Source of the DNA: Punica granatum
Lineage: Eukaryota > Streptophyta > Magnoliopsida > Myrtales > Lythraceae
Reading direction: 5' to 3'
DNA: 64,000 bases
NCBI RefSeq assembly: GCF_007655135.1
Contig: NC_045133.1
Span: 4,068,376 to 4,132,375 of the forward strand
A model generated the notes under the pieces. That model ran no database searches. It was not told the DNA's origin and was given only the letters and a program-made list of their open reading frames with translations. The position numbers and the translations under genes are program-made. Every line of letters starts with the position of its first letter. The stretch's first letter is position 1. Positions 11,659 to 24,054 of the stretch are shown here, piece by piece.

Positions 11659-14261
11659 ATGGCGGACTTGACTTCGAAGGGAGCCGATGAGGAGAATTGC
11701 AGCGGTAGAAGTGGAGGCATGGCGAGTAGTGAGGTCAAGAAGCAGAGCTCTTCTTCTTTGTGTCTGGAGACGTCCGGGAATGGTGACGGCGTCCGGCTTT
11801 ATCTGTCGAGGGACCTGAGGATTGGTCTGTTGTTCGCGGGGCTAGCCGTGTCCTGCTTGCTCCTGTACAATTCGACCAATCCCCTCAAGTTCTTCCCGAC
11901 CTCGTACTACAGCTCTGTTGGCGGCAGCCCCATGGTTAGTTCGATCATTCCCTGATTCTCCTCCTAATCCTCCTTCTTCTTCCTCCTTTTTTTTTCCGGT
12001 TTTTCGAGTTTCGTTAGGTGTTCCTCTAATGTTCTGTTTGTTGCTTGCTTCTTTGTTTGAGACCTGCTGGGAATTGGTCGGTCTGCACGTTTTAGGGGAT
12101 TTGACCGATGTTGTAAAAAAGAATCGGGAATAACTTGAATTATAAGATTTCTAGGGTAATAAGAATCGAGATTGATGGTAAAAATAAAATTATTATTCGG
12201 GATTTTTTTTGTTTCTTGTTCCTTCAAAGTTATAATAGACAAATCGCCAAGGTATTTTTTCTTATTTGAAATTAAGGAAAAAACAAAAGAACTTCAATCA
12301 TATGACTTTTTTCGATAACAAATAATTGAAGAGAAAACCAATCCTTGAAATCAAAAGAGACATATGTTTGAAATGTCAAGAGATTGGATTGGTCTTCATT
12401 CTAGAAAACTTTTTAACCTCGCATGTTCAGATAACGCACGTTTAATATATTTTGTTTTCACTTACAAATGTCGGACATCGAGCTTATACTAAATTTCTTG
12501 AATGGTGATGTCGTCAACCGTAGGATTTTCATTTCCTCTCTTGGCTAATAAGACCCGTTAGAATTGAAGATTAGGGGAAAAGTTGGATGAAGCTTGTTGA
12601 ATGTTAAAAAAGGAGAAATTCATCACAACTTCGAAAGTCACGAATTATGAATATGGCAAGAATTCACCTTGAGAATATTGGGGATGGGCCCCACTTATTA
12701 CTATATATGCATAGTAAAAATTGATTGGAAAAGTAGGAATATCTTATTAGGATTAGGATCATCATCCAATGGACCCTTCGGATGAATGAGACAGAAGAAG
12801 TAAAAGAGAAAAAAGAGACACGATAAGAAAAGGAGAAATTTCATTCCAAAATATAGATTTTTTTCCTCTTTCGGTGATATCACCAGGTAATAATTAAGAT
12901 TTATTTTCATTTAGATATTGATTTGTCATGGTGAAGTACCTAATTCCTGCATCATATATTAAATTTCATCCACTAATAATACAGTTTGTCAATTGTGACA
13001 TATCTTATGATCAAAATCTATGGTGTTTTAGATTGTGATAAAATCACTAATTGTTTATCATTACATTATCTTTGGCTGAAATTTACTGTTGAATTTTATG
13101 ATCTCCATCATATTTGTCCAATTTAAAATCTTTGAATTAATTTGAATTATAGGCGTAATTTTTTAGGGTGGGGAAAAGAGGAATTGGGAGAATCAATGTT
13201 GCCCCATTTGATGTATTTATTATTAATATTATTATTATAAGCCCACAAGATCCTCTTCGTTCTTTGAGCTCAAGTGTGCCACCAATTGCAACAAAGTGAA
13301 AGGGGAAGGCAACTTTTTCTCGATTATAAAAGAAGTTTAAAATTTAATATACTAAAAAAAAATTAAATAACTAATAAAATGATATAGGTAGTCTCATTAG
13401 ATATGTAACATATAATCTCTAAGTCAACATGTGAGAGCATGCGTCACTGTATTATATTCTCTTTAGATCGATCATACGCCTTTTCCTTTCTTTTCTATTT
13501 TATCTTTTTTTCCCTCTTTAAATGCTATTTCGGAAACTTCTCCTTTGAATTGATTGGGAGGAATTGGGTCCCAAGTTGTCCTCCCAAGCCAACTTTTACC
13601 AATTTTATTTATCCTCCACTTAATTGGTTGAAGTCCTTTCGAGATTGGAAATACAAGTTTGCGTGGTTGTGATTTCTTAGACGATAAACTTTTATTATTT
13701 CGCTTTCTGAGAATGACTTTATTATATTTTAGATATTTCATTGCAATTGCCAATACGATTCAAATCAAAAATTTCAATTCTATTTTATCTGATTGTTACT
13801 TCTTCAATTCCCCCTAAGTTCTTTTGTCTTTTCCTTCCAAAGACCTTTTTTTAAAAAACTAATTCCGACAGACAACGAAGTAAACTGCATTTACAAAATT
13901 AATGTAATATCGATAATCTTCTTATTAAAAAAAACAGAGAGAGAGGAAAAAAAAAAACCTCTGGTTTGATCATAGAATTAATGAATGATGTTTTGACCCG
14001 GCTTTGGAGAGATGCTTCTTCCTCGGATACCACTTTGTTTGACTTCGTAATGTTTAAGGAAATAAAAACAAAAACTTTTAATTTTTTAATTAGTCAGTAA
14101 TGAAAGAAAATTAATAAAGATTGAATGTCCATGAGGAAAGATCAGAATCATCAGATGTTGCACTAGTTTACATTCATATCTTTTTCTGGCCAATTTTATT
14201 TTATTATATGTTCAGAAATCAAAAATTCGTAATGCTCTACACACAAATAGATACTATATTA

Positions 14262-14292
<31 letters not shown>

Positions 14293-16789
14293 GTTATTAT
14301 TATTATTTAAGAAAACAATATCATCATTATCATCATCATCACGATTTAAGAGAAAATAATCATGTAATAATAAAGTTCACATGTTAACTAGAAAATGGAA
14401 GGAGGGTTTTGGTTTGAAGGAAGTGAAAAATTATTTCTTCTTGTAATTGCAATATTTGTGTTTTATATATTACATTGATTATTTTTTTATTCATTGTTCT
14501 TGGGTGAATTTTGGGCATAATTAATTGAGTTGATTTTGTAGAAATGGAGTAGATTTCTTAATTTTTTTATCTCACCAATAAATAATTTTGATTTATCCTA
14601 GATTTATAGTGACTTTTTTTTTAATTATGTACCACATGTTATGTTATTTTCCATTAATTTCTGTTCAAATTAGTGTTCATCTCGTTTCTCTTAACTATCA
14701 TGCGATCGCATTGTATGCGAGAAAATATCTTTTTTGAAATTACATTTTTGTGAAGAATTTTGTCCACGAAATATGAAGGCGTGTGACTCTACTGGATGCA
14801 ATTTGCATATACATACTCCCTTCTCGACCTAAACATCATATAGGACCGCGACATCCACCTCAATCTATGATATTGATACTCATCTGACCTGCGAGGAAAA
14901 TCATAAAATTATGACAGTAACACATGAAAATTTCAATTACTTAATTAAATTTGTCTATATTATAGCATCAGTTTGCTTGCAGCTTAGAATATTTATCAAA
15001 GGTCGAATCTTCCTATTTTTTTTTATAATTAACTATCGCAATTCTGAGCTGGTGTGAACTGGATAAATTTTCTTTTTTATATTATCATTAAAAAAAAAGA
15101 AAAAAAAATTGCCGGACTCTTGTCTGTTCTTGAATTATCCCTTCCATTTTTGGTTCTTCTTTCTTTTTTCTCTTTCTGTCTCGGTCAAACTTTTCAATAA
15201 AATCCAATTATTTCAAGATCAGAATAATTGAGTTCATAAAAAAAAATCTAAAATTTATTTCATTTTTTAATTTAACATGGACTTCTTTTACTAATTATTG
15301 TGATTTACCAAAGTTCTCTATATTTGACAATAGATATTCATCTATCTCTTGACTAATAAATTTAACCTACTGATTTATCTTATATTGGTTAGGAATTCGA
15401 TAATTATACGCCTTCGGTCCCTTTTCCTACCGTAGAAGAACCCGACATTTATGTTTTTGAATTTATCAAGTGAATATTATGTATCATCTCATAATAGAAC
15501 GAGACAGTTAATTTAGAAATAGTATTCCTGAAATTATGTTCAATCGGTCCAGTTTAAAAATAGTATTCCTGAAATCATGTTTAATAGCTGATGATGTTTT
15601 TCTTTATCTCGAATCATCCTCGAATATGCCCCTACTTTAAATTGATGGGTTAAGAATTCGATATTTCTAACTTTAAGATTGCGCCGGAAAGTGAAGATCG
15701 ATCCTGTATATATTATCTCAGGGTAGAAATGTGAGCTTGGATGTAGTCCTGAAATCCGCAGCCATGGAAGATAACAGGACAGTGATCCTGACGACACTGA
15801 ACGATGCGTGGGCAGAGCCCGGCTCCGTATTCGACCTGTTCCTCGAGAGCTTCCGTGTTGGGAACGGGACGCGCAAGCTCCTTGACCACCTGGTAGTTGT
15901 AGCGCTAGACAAGAAGGCATACGACCGCTGCCTGGCAGTGCACCGCCATTGCTTCGCCCTCACCACCAAGGGAATGGACTTCTCCGGCGAGGCCGACTTC
16001 ATGTCCGCCGACTATTTGGAGATGATGTGGCGACGGATCAACTTCCTCAGGGTTGTGCTCAAGAAGGGCTACAACTTCGTCTTCACGGTAGAACATTCTG
16101 TTTTTCATTTCATGACCTTTTTAACTTCTCGTCTTCGGTTCATTCGTGTATTAAACCCGATACTTTTCGACAGGACACGGACATCATGTGGTTCCGGAGT
16201 CCATTCCCTCACTTCTACTCGGACACGGACTTCCAGATCGCGTGCGACTACTACTACTTCGACCCTGCTGATAAGAGGAACAGCCCAAACGGCGGATTCA
16301 CCTATGCACGGTCCAACAACCGCACAGTCAAGTTCTACGAGTTCTGGTACGAGTCAAGGAAGTCCTACCTGGGGAAACACGACCAGGACGTGCTCAACGA
16401 GATCAAGTCCCACAAGTTCCTCGACGACATTGGGCTGCAGATGAGGTTCCTGGACACAGCCTACATTGGCGGGTTTTGTCAGCTCTCGAGGGACCTCAAC
16501 CGCATCTGCACGATGCATGCCAACTGCTGCGTTGGGCTCGACAACAAGATCCAAGACCTGTCGGCCACGCTCGACGACTGGAGGAAGTACTTGGCTTCGG
16601 GCTCGGGCGATTGGAGTGTCCCCAAGGCCTGCGTGTAAGTTATCCTAAAGTTTTCCTCGAGTCCACGAGATGTCTCAATTTGGGAGTCAGCATAAATGTT
16701 CTATACGAGTTAACGATGTCCAATTTCGCAGAGGATCCCTTGGCAAGCCGCACAAGCCGCATAGGCGTGGTCTTTTTCGGAGACGCTAA
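11659..16789 (+). CDS. GT77-type nucleotide-diphospho-sugar transferase, copy 2
   Basis: Four exons: 11659-11934, 15722-16087, 16174-16634 and 16732-16789, giving 386 aa. Exon phases and positions are identical to copy 1; exons 3 and 4 are the same length, and exons 1 and 2 are one codon shorter each. It has the same single N-terminal membrane anchor (RIGLLFAGLAVSCLLLYNS), DTDIMW DXD motif and basic C-terminal tail. The two proteins differ mostly in the N-terminal tail and by scattered substitutions, so both look under coding constraint. Intron 1 is 3.8 kb and is a cleaner version of the copy 1 intron, without its four insertions. Predicted role is a Golgi glycosyltransferase of the At4g15970-like group; substrate unknown. 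Confidence 0.88.
14262..14308. repeat. (ATT)n microsatellite in intron 1 of copy 2
   Basis: About fifteen ATT units with one interruption, followed by a shorter ATC-rich stretch near 14320-14342. Confidence 0.9.
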
Positions 16790-17582
16790 GGTTCATCTTC
16801 TTCTCTATACCGACGGATCAAACAGATAAGGTAATCAAACAATTGATTATTTAGTTTTAAATTTAGAATATTTATTTATTTTCTCCATGTTTGATCAATG
16901 AAGCAATCAATTATATCCTTTCTTACACAACTTAATCTTCAATGTTGCAGGATCCGCGTATTCCCCCAAACTCATCAATGTCGAAAATTCTATCTCGGTT
17001 TATACCACAATCCATTGATTGTCTTCATCGACAAACTCTTTTCATTTCTTGAACATTGTCCGGAAGTTATTATCCAAAGCTGTTGGCCTCAAAATTCCAA
17101 TGCTCTCGACATCGCGCCAAAGGGTGCTGGAATGTTAGATTTTTTTTAAAAAAAACATGAATCCCATCAAAGAGAATACAACAGTAGGGATCTCCTCCTT
17201 AATCAGTCACACCAGCAAATCGCGTGCAAAGATTTTTGTCCAGTTATTTCAATGTTTTGTGTATTTATAAATGAGTTATTTCATCGTAAGACAGGATTTG
17301 TTGTTGTAACACAAACCCGATGCCAGGAACCTGAACCTTCTTTTTTTCTTTTTGCTGATATAAAAGCAAAACACAGAGTCGAATCGTGTTCTACTTCTGC
17401 AGTAAAAGAGTTCTCTTTCCTTAGGACTAATCCGACAAAAGAATGCCATTAGCAGTATCTGCTCTTAACTCCTGCAGCCAAGCTAGAAACCATGAAGGGA
17501 ATGGTTCACTTCCAACTAGGGAGATGTGATAAATACCTGGTTCTGGATTGTAAAGAATATGCAGGTAAAACGGTCAATTCCC
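16790..17582. other. Convergent 3' region between transferase copy 2 and the rhodanese gene
   Basis: 3' UTR sequence of both genes; no further gene seen. It is homologous to 8089-8780. Confidence 0.5.
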
Positions 17583-20500
17583 TTACACTTCCAAATCACG
17601 ATACACGTGCCACTTTTTGTATCTTTGATGTCCAGGCAAAACGGGCCTAAGTCGAGAAGCAGTTGTACAACTTGAACTGCAACACCCTCTGAAACTATCA
17701 ATGCAGTCTTCACAGCATCTGCATAATTGATGACCAGAAAAAGAAAAAATATGCGTGAAGCAGGAAAAAAACAGAAGGAGCTAGCAAAGAAAATCTTCTA
17801 AAACCAGAAAACTAGGAACTACTTGCAAGCTGCCATATGATGACACGTGAAAGCAAGATGGAGAGGAAAGACAGATTTGACTCACAGAAATAGCAGGTTG
17901 CAGTCTAGATTCGCACAATTCCGGTGTCTTAACTCGCGGACTGATGAACCACATATATGGCACTTTGCAAATTTATCTTCATCCAAGAGTTGTTCTTGTA
18001 CATGTGTCTCAGCTATGGCTTCAGGCTTGTAGGCAGAGGGCGGGAGAGCGAGTCGTGAGTCAAACATGAACAGATTTCCCACCCATCCTGTAGGGCCTTC
18101 ATTTTCAAGGTAATGAGAGACGCCTCCCTTCAAGGTGTACAAATTCTTGAAGCCCTTTTTTCTGCACTACGATCTTACGCAAATCAGAACTGGAACTTCC
18201 CAGCGTCTCAACAGTATAAGAGTCTTATATGCAAGTCTTTGCTTTAACTTGTATAGAAACTACAAATGTGGAAATCAATTAATTATGTTTCTCCATGTAA
18301 GTGCATTTCATGAATATAACAATGATATCACCGGAAAGTTTTGAAACTTCACATACTCTCTCTGAAGTTCTAACGGAGTCATCCATCATGTGTGCTCCAA
18401 GATTATCAAAAGATCAATAACGACTTAATTTTGTAAATTGGGTTGTACGGGAATGACGCAAGAAAGGCAGATTAAGGTGAAGAATTGATTACCTCAGAAT
18501 GGTAGAATAGACATCGCAGCGAATGCCCCCCGTACAATACATTAGTACTTCTGTTTTCTCCTTGTCAACATCAGCAAGGGGATCTGAATTGCTGACGACC
18601 TGGACAATAACCTCAAACAAGGTTAATTTCCTTGGTGACAACCATCCAAAAGGCAATCTCTAAGCACAGGTATTGTTAAGTAGAGTACATAATGCTGCTT
18701 TCCATTTTTCATGATGGATGAACGATCAAATATAAGTCCTAGCAGAAGAGGTCCAACCAATCTAGAACATTAAAAAAGCATGCAACAATTTTCCAAAATA
18801 AAAGATATCACCCAATTAGTGTACTAATACCTTTGACTGAGAAGAACCAAAAGACGTACTCCTAAAGCAGTCCACCTCAGGACGTTTAGCTCCACGAAAA
18901 TGACCAATATCCCACTCATACCCTGCTGACAAAGCAATAAAAGTGTGGTCCCAACGAAATCACAAAGCAGCATCTGGGTTTATCTATGAAAAGAGAGAAT
19001 TAGCAATAGAAGGAAACTTGTATGAGATGAACTGTCTTTTATGCAAACGAGGCTTAGCAGTAGGAGTTGTACTCCTCTACAATTTTCACTTTATTAAATA
19101 AGCAGACCCATATTCACGCTCATGTTCTTATATTTGCTGCTTCTTTTAATTCTGTAGTGCGAAGCGTCCGAACATTTCACAGCTAGCTGGAACCTTCAAT
19201 AATTTGAAGTGCAATTACGATCTAAAGTACACAGCATATGAATCACAGGTCATGCAAATATAGCCATTTTAGTTGCAGAAACCTCAGGAGCATTTTCACA
19301 GGATAAAATTACCATTCCTCACGTCTAATACAACACATTCTCCAGTTGATGCATTCACAGTTCTGAGCTTTTTCTTCCATTCAGATGGTGCCAAAGGTGT
19401 TGCCCTAATGGAAGGATCAAGCAAAGGCAGAGTTGAAATACCCCCTTCCAACTGAGGCAAAAAAACCAGGATAAAGATAAATTTTGACTTCTCATTTAGA
19501 TAACTCAAATTGAAAGAGAGTGGACGAACAAAATTATTCTGTCTTCGCGAAGCAAGCTGAAACCGAAGAAATTTACGTTACATAGATTACCTGTACCAAG
19601 GGCTTAAACTGCACCTTTAACTTTGGGAATGCATGCCCATTTAGAGCAGGAGAAACCTGAACTAAAATGTCGGAAAATCTGCCGTCTTCTCTTAACCATT
19701 CTACATATGAAAGAGCATCCTTTGATGGTCCACTGTACTGCACAATGATGATGCTGATAAGTATAAAAAATAGACTGACACTGCTAGTCTAAGAGTCATG
19801 ACAATCGGAACAGGTTCAAGCTCTCCATTTTAAGAAATCGTTACCCGTTTCTCAATGTAGATGTGAATAACAAGCTTAAAAGACATTGTCTGTTGAGTAG
19901 ATATATCTTCTTTGAACCAGGGGAGAAAACAGTACCTGGGCGTTGATTCCTTGCTCGTTGAGATATATCCGACCATGTACATCGAGATCCTGAGAAATGT
20001 AGATAACAGAAGAACACGAGAGGGTGAATGAATCCCAATAGTCCAACGATTCTACACATGAATCTATAAGATGCACTGCAACTGTTTTAATGAATCTAAC
20101 ATCTCTTGATTTCGCCAATTAACAAACGACGTCAAGGGGACAATCACGGGTAAACTTTTGGTGGTATCATGCGGGCAGTCTAAACCGGAAAGCGAGTATA
20201 TTGATCTTCTACAGTCGTGCATTCGTCTCCATGAGCCATAGATAGCAGTGTCCATTGCCTTCCCACAAGCAAATGATTGCTGTCAACGACAATATAGGGA
20301 GCATTCATTTATCATTACCTTCAAGAAAGCAAGGTGCTTCGCGACCTCCGACTCCGGGTCCCTTATGGGCACGAAACGATAGAAATTCACAACGACGAAC
20401 TGTTCATCAGTTTCCTCTGGCGAGCTGCCGCTGTGGTCCGGCGAATAAATTGCCGTGCAGTCGCATCTCCGACGACTCCTCGCTTGCTTCTCAGTCCGTA

Positions 20501-20693
20501 AAGCCGAAAAACCAATTGCCCCGCAATTACTTGTAGAAGATGAACAGAATATAATCCGCCGATTCTCGCAACGGACGGTAGCTCTGTTACAGTTGCTACT
20601 GCTATTCGTACTGCTGCTGGTGGTCGCGAGTGCCCTGCTCGGAAGCAGAGGAAGAGTGGGAGAAAGTGCAGAGGCGGAGAGAATGAGCCTCAT
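17583..20693 (-). CDS. STR8: Chloroplast rhodanese-domain protein, TrhO/UPF0176-like (STR8-like)
   Basis: Eight exons read from high to low: 20319-20693, 19936-19989, 19591-19737, 19313-19451, 18831-18922, 18493-18599, 17886-18161 and 17583-17718; 441 aa. A Ser/Arg-rich N-terminus of about 80 residues looks like a transit peptide. Then comes the TrhO N-terminal domain (VVVNFYRFVPI, HGRIYLNEQGINAQ), a rhodanese domain (GYEWDIGHFRGAKRPEVDCF) and the active-site loop YCTGGIRC with the predicted catalytic Cys near residue 291. The C-terminus is Cys-rich (KCHICGS, CANLDCN, CCEDC, GCC) and may bind metal. It matches Arabidopsis At1g17850. Bacterial TrhO hydroxylates the tRNA wobble uridine; the plant role is inferred from family only. 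It is divergent from BTF3 and convergent with transferase copy 2. Confidence 0.9.
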
Positions 20694-22086
20694 TTGAGCT
20701 CTCTATCACTTCGACGAAGTCACGGATTGAGGTGATATGAGCCTCATGCTGGCGTTTGAAGGTCCGCCATGGAAGCTCAGCTGAGCAACTGGTGAGTTCA
20801 CGGGTTCGGTCTCCTCCTCCATCTACCGTTATCGCTTGAAGATTGCGACTTTTGAAGAAATTACATTTCGCTCCCTGAAATATAACATGTATACTAATTC
20901 ACCCTACATGGGGCTGACATCCAATCAATCAATCAAAATGCATGTAAGCTTGAATAAATAGAACCGCCTTGGACCCCGTTCGTATTGGATATTACACGAT
21001 TAAGTGACTGAATAATACCCACCGAATATTTATTCATTTAAAGTTTGAGAATAATTATGCATTTGACTCTTAAACCACCGTGTACCATTTGATTATAGCA
21101 TTTTACGGAGTATCAGTTTGGCATTTTGAATTCATGTTAAGATTCTATTAAGATATTGCAAAATTCTCTGCTTGCAAAGAAGACTAGAGTTGAGGGGCAA
21201 AAGAAATTAAAATCTAGGGCACGGGTCATAAACTTCACGGCGCATTCTGTTGCCATTCAGAAAATTGCATGGTGCCAAGGCTATAAACTTTAGAGAGCAA
21301 AATGGTTGGAGCACAAAACTTCAGGACTTATTACTAATTTCCAACACTTTCAGTTTCGGCGTATTTAGCAAAAGCATTTATCTCAGGGGAAATAATTTGC
21401 GTCTCTTTATCATTTCTCAATTAATTAAATTAGGTAAAATAAACAAAAATCACCACCTGATAAGATTACGCCACGTGTCATTCAGGTCCCCATCACCGTC
21501 CGATCGCGAACCTCACCCTGCTGCTCGACTCTCGCGGACAGCTTATAGAGTGAGCAAAGGGTTCTCCTCACGAAGCGCCGTCTGAGGGCAACCTCTCTCT
21601 CTCTCTCTCTCTCTTCCTTATCTTCTCCGAAGTCCCTCGCCTTTCCTCGGAAACCCTAGACGTCAGCAAAGGTAATTGAAGATTTTGCACCGATGTCGAT
21701 CTGATTTCGCTTTGCGTTTATTGCTTATTTCACGCCGTTAATCGCTCTGTCAGCCATTTTCGGGCTGGTTGGAGCTCGCTAGGGTTTAAGGTCCATTTGG
21801 AATTAATGTTTGCGTATAGCTGTTGTCTTGTCCCTGAGCTCAAAGGCGGAGCTTTTATATCTTTTGGCATCTGAAATTGGGGGTTAGGGTTATGCATCCG
21901 TCTGATAGTTGTCATTTCTGTTAAATAAGCTGAGGAAAGTTGTTTTTCATTCTTTGAGGTGATGAGGACTGATAGAAATCATAAAGATGGAATTATGATA
22001 TGCTTTTGCATGTCCATTTTGATTTCAGTTGTTCCTCAGCTGTCTTTGGTGATGCATTCTACTGATTTTCTTGGTCTGTGTTGCAG
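20694..22086. promoter_or_regulatory. Divergent promoter region, rhodanese gene and BTF3, with BTF3 leader intron
   Basis: The two genes start back to back. The BTF3 leader holds a pure CT run at 21592-21614, a frequent feature of plant 5' UTRs. A donor GGTAATTG at 21672 and an acceptor TTGCAG ending at 22086 define a 5' UTR intron just before the ATG. I see no separate gene between about 20700 and 21500. Confidence 0.55.
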
Positions 22087-24054
22087 ATGAATAGGGAGAA
22101 ACTTATGAAGATGGCGGGCTCGGTCCGCACTGGAGGAAAGGGTACCATGAGAAGGTGTGGAAAATTGTTCTAATCATGAAATAGTTATCAAAGAGTAATC
22201 TTGGAAGCACGTTGTGATTCGTTCAAATTAAAATTGTGGTTCTCTGCATTGGTTATTTGTACCATAATGCTTTTACCTTGTCGTCGTGTACTAGCTGTGT
22301 CTTGTCCTGAATCAGTATGTACTAAAGGAAATCCTGTATGTACTAGCTGTGGAAGGAATATATTTCAGTTATCCTCATATGATTGAGATCCGTTCAAATT
22401 AAAATTGTGGCTCTCTGCATTGGTTATTTGTACCATAATGCTTTTACCTTGTCGTTGTGTACTAGCTGTGTCTTGTCCTGAATCAGTATGTACTAAAGGA
22501 AATCCTGTATGTACTAGCTGTGGACGGAATATATGTCAGTTATCCTCATATGATTGAGATCCGTTCAAATTAAAATTGTGGTTCTCTGCATTGGTTATTT
22601 GTACCATAATGCTTTTACCTTGTCGTCGTGTACTAGCTGTGTCTTGTCCTGAATCAGTATGTACTAAAGGAAATCCTGTATGTACTAGCTGTGGAAGGAA
22701 TATATGTCAGTTATCCTCATATGATTGAGATCCGTTCAAATTAAAATTGTGACTCTCTGCATTGGTTATTTGTACCATAATGCTTTTACCTTGTGGTCAT
22801 GTACTAGCCGTGTCTTGTCCTGAATCTGTATGTCCTAAAGGAAATACTGTATGTAATAGCTGTGGAAGGAATATAAGTCAGTTATCTTCATATGATTGAG
22901 ATCTGACCTTGTTGTTTAAATGCAAAAATTGTGAAAGTTGTATTTTTTTCATCACATTTTCAGCATTCTGAGAAGAAATTTCTTTCGTTGATTGCCTTAT
23001 TCTGCATGGTATAAATTCTGTTGCTGCTCAATTGCATGTATGCTGATTACTTTCTTGATTGCACTCGACATGAAATTTAGCCTTTAGAACTCTGTTATCC
23101 TTTTCCCGGGCCTGAATGATTGGGATCCTGTAAGTCAAAATGGTTCATTTGCTTCAGAAAGATATACTGACTCTCATAATCCTAGTCATAAATTCTTCTG
23201 TAGAAGGGTCCCTGCTTTTTCCCTGTTCTGTTGTGTTGAAGTCTCTGTAGCTTGTTTGTTTGGTTGACTTATCTTTTCCCGGGCAATGGATCTACCCTTT
23301 CAGAACTAGGAGTTTGTCGCCTGCTAAATTTCATGTTCTTTTGCCCATCTTCTTCCTAGTTCTCTTTTATTTCTTCACGGTAGATTTTCTATGTAATTCA
23401 TGTTTTTGTGTGCCTTCCATATGCAGAAAGAAGAAGGCCGTCCATAAGACTACCACCACAGATGACAAGAGGCTTCAAAGCACCCTCAAGAGGATTGGAG
23501 TTAATGCTATTCCTGCCATTGAGGAAGTCAACATTTTCAAGGATGATGTTGTCATCCAATTTACAAACCCCAAAGGTTAACTCAAGTTTACGGAATATAA
23601 TATAATTATGGATAAGGCCAATCATCTATTCATTGAAACTAACTTGTATACTTTGTTCTGTCTATCAGTTCAAGCATCAATTGCAGCAAATACATGGGTT
23701 GTCAGTGGGACTCCTCAAACCAAGAGTACGGACCTCACATTTTCTTCTATGAAATCATAATTTGCGTGATTTTTTTACCTTGAATTTTTCCTGTGAAATT
23801 TGGTGCATTTGTTCTGAGGTTATTTTCTCTCTTCTCCAGAATTGCAAGATATTCTCCCGGGGATCCTAAACCAATTGGGGCCTGATAACTTGGACAACCT
23901 GAGGAAGCTAGCAGAGCAGTTCCAGAAGCAGGGTAATGCAGGCGAAGGAGCTGCTGCTGCCGGCCCAGAGGAGGATGATGATGAGGTCCCTGAACTCGTT
24001 GCAGGGGAGACCTTTGAGGCTGCTGCAGAAGAGGGTCATGCCGCCGCTTCTTGA
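22087..24054 (+). CDS. BTF3: BTF3, nascent polypeptide-associated complex beta subunit
   Basis: Four coding exons: 22087-22154, 23427-23575, 23669-23725 and 23840-24054; 162 aa, the normal size. The first residues MNREKLMKM and the [15 protein letters not shown] ribosome-binding-type basic stretch precede the NAC domain (about residues 35-110: [52 protein letters not shown]). An acidic tail follows. NAC beta pairs with NAC alpha at the ribosome exit tunnel in the cytosol. The ATG lies directly at the acceptor of a leader intron. The first coding intron (1.27 kb) contains a 171-bp tandem repeat. Housekeeping expression is expected. Confidence 0.95.
22213..22896. repeat. 171-bp tandem repeat, four copies, in a BTF3 intron
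   Basis: The marker GTTCAAATTAAAATTG recurs at 22221, 22392, 22563 and 22734, an exact 171-base spacing. The first three units differ by only a few substitutions; the fourth has more. A small internal repeat, TGTACTAGCTGTG, occurs twice in each unit. Not found elsewhere in the window. Confidence 0.9.

Noticed and set aside
15540..16108. Minus-strand frames of 60-126 aa over transferase exon 2 (and 6982-7363 in copy 1)
   Set aside because: Antisense shadows of a GC-rich conserved exon; no family match.
22201..22386. A 61-aa frame in the BTF3 intron
   Set aside because: It lies in the first unit of the 171-bp tandem repeat and is broken in the other units.
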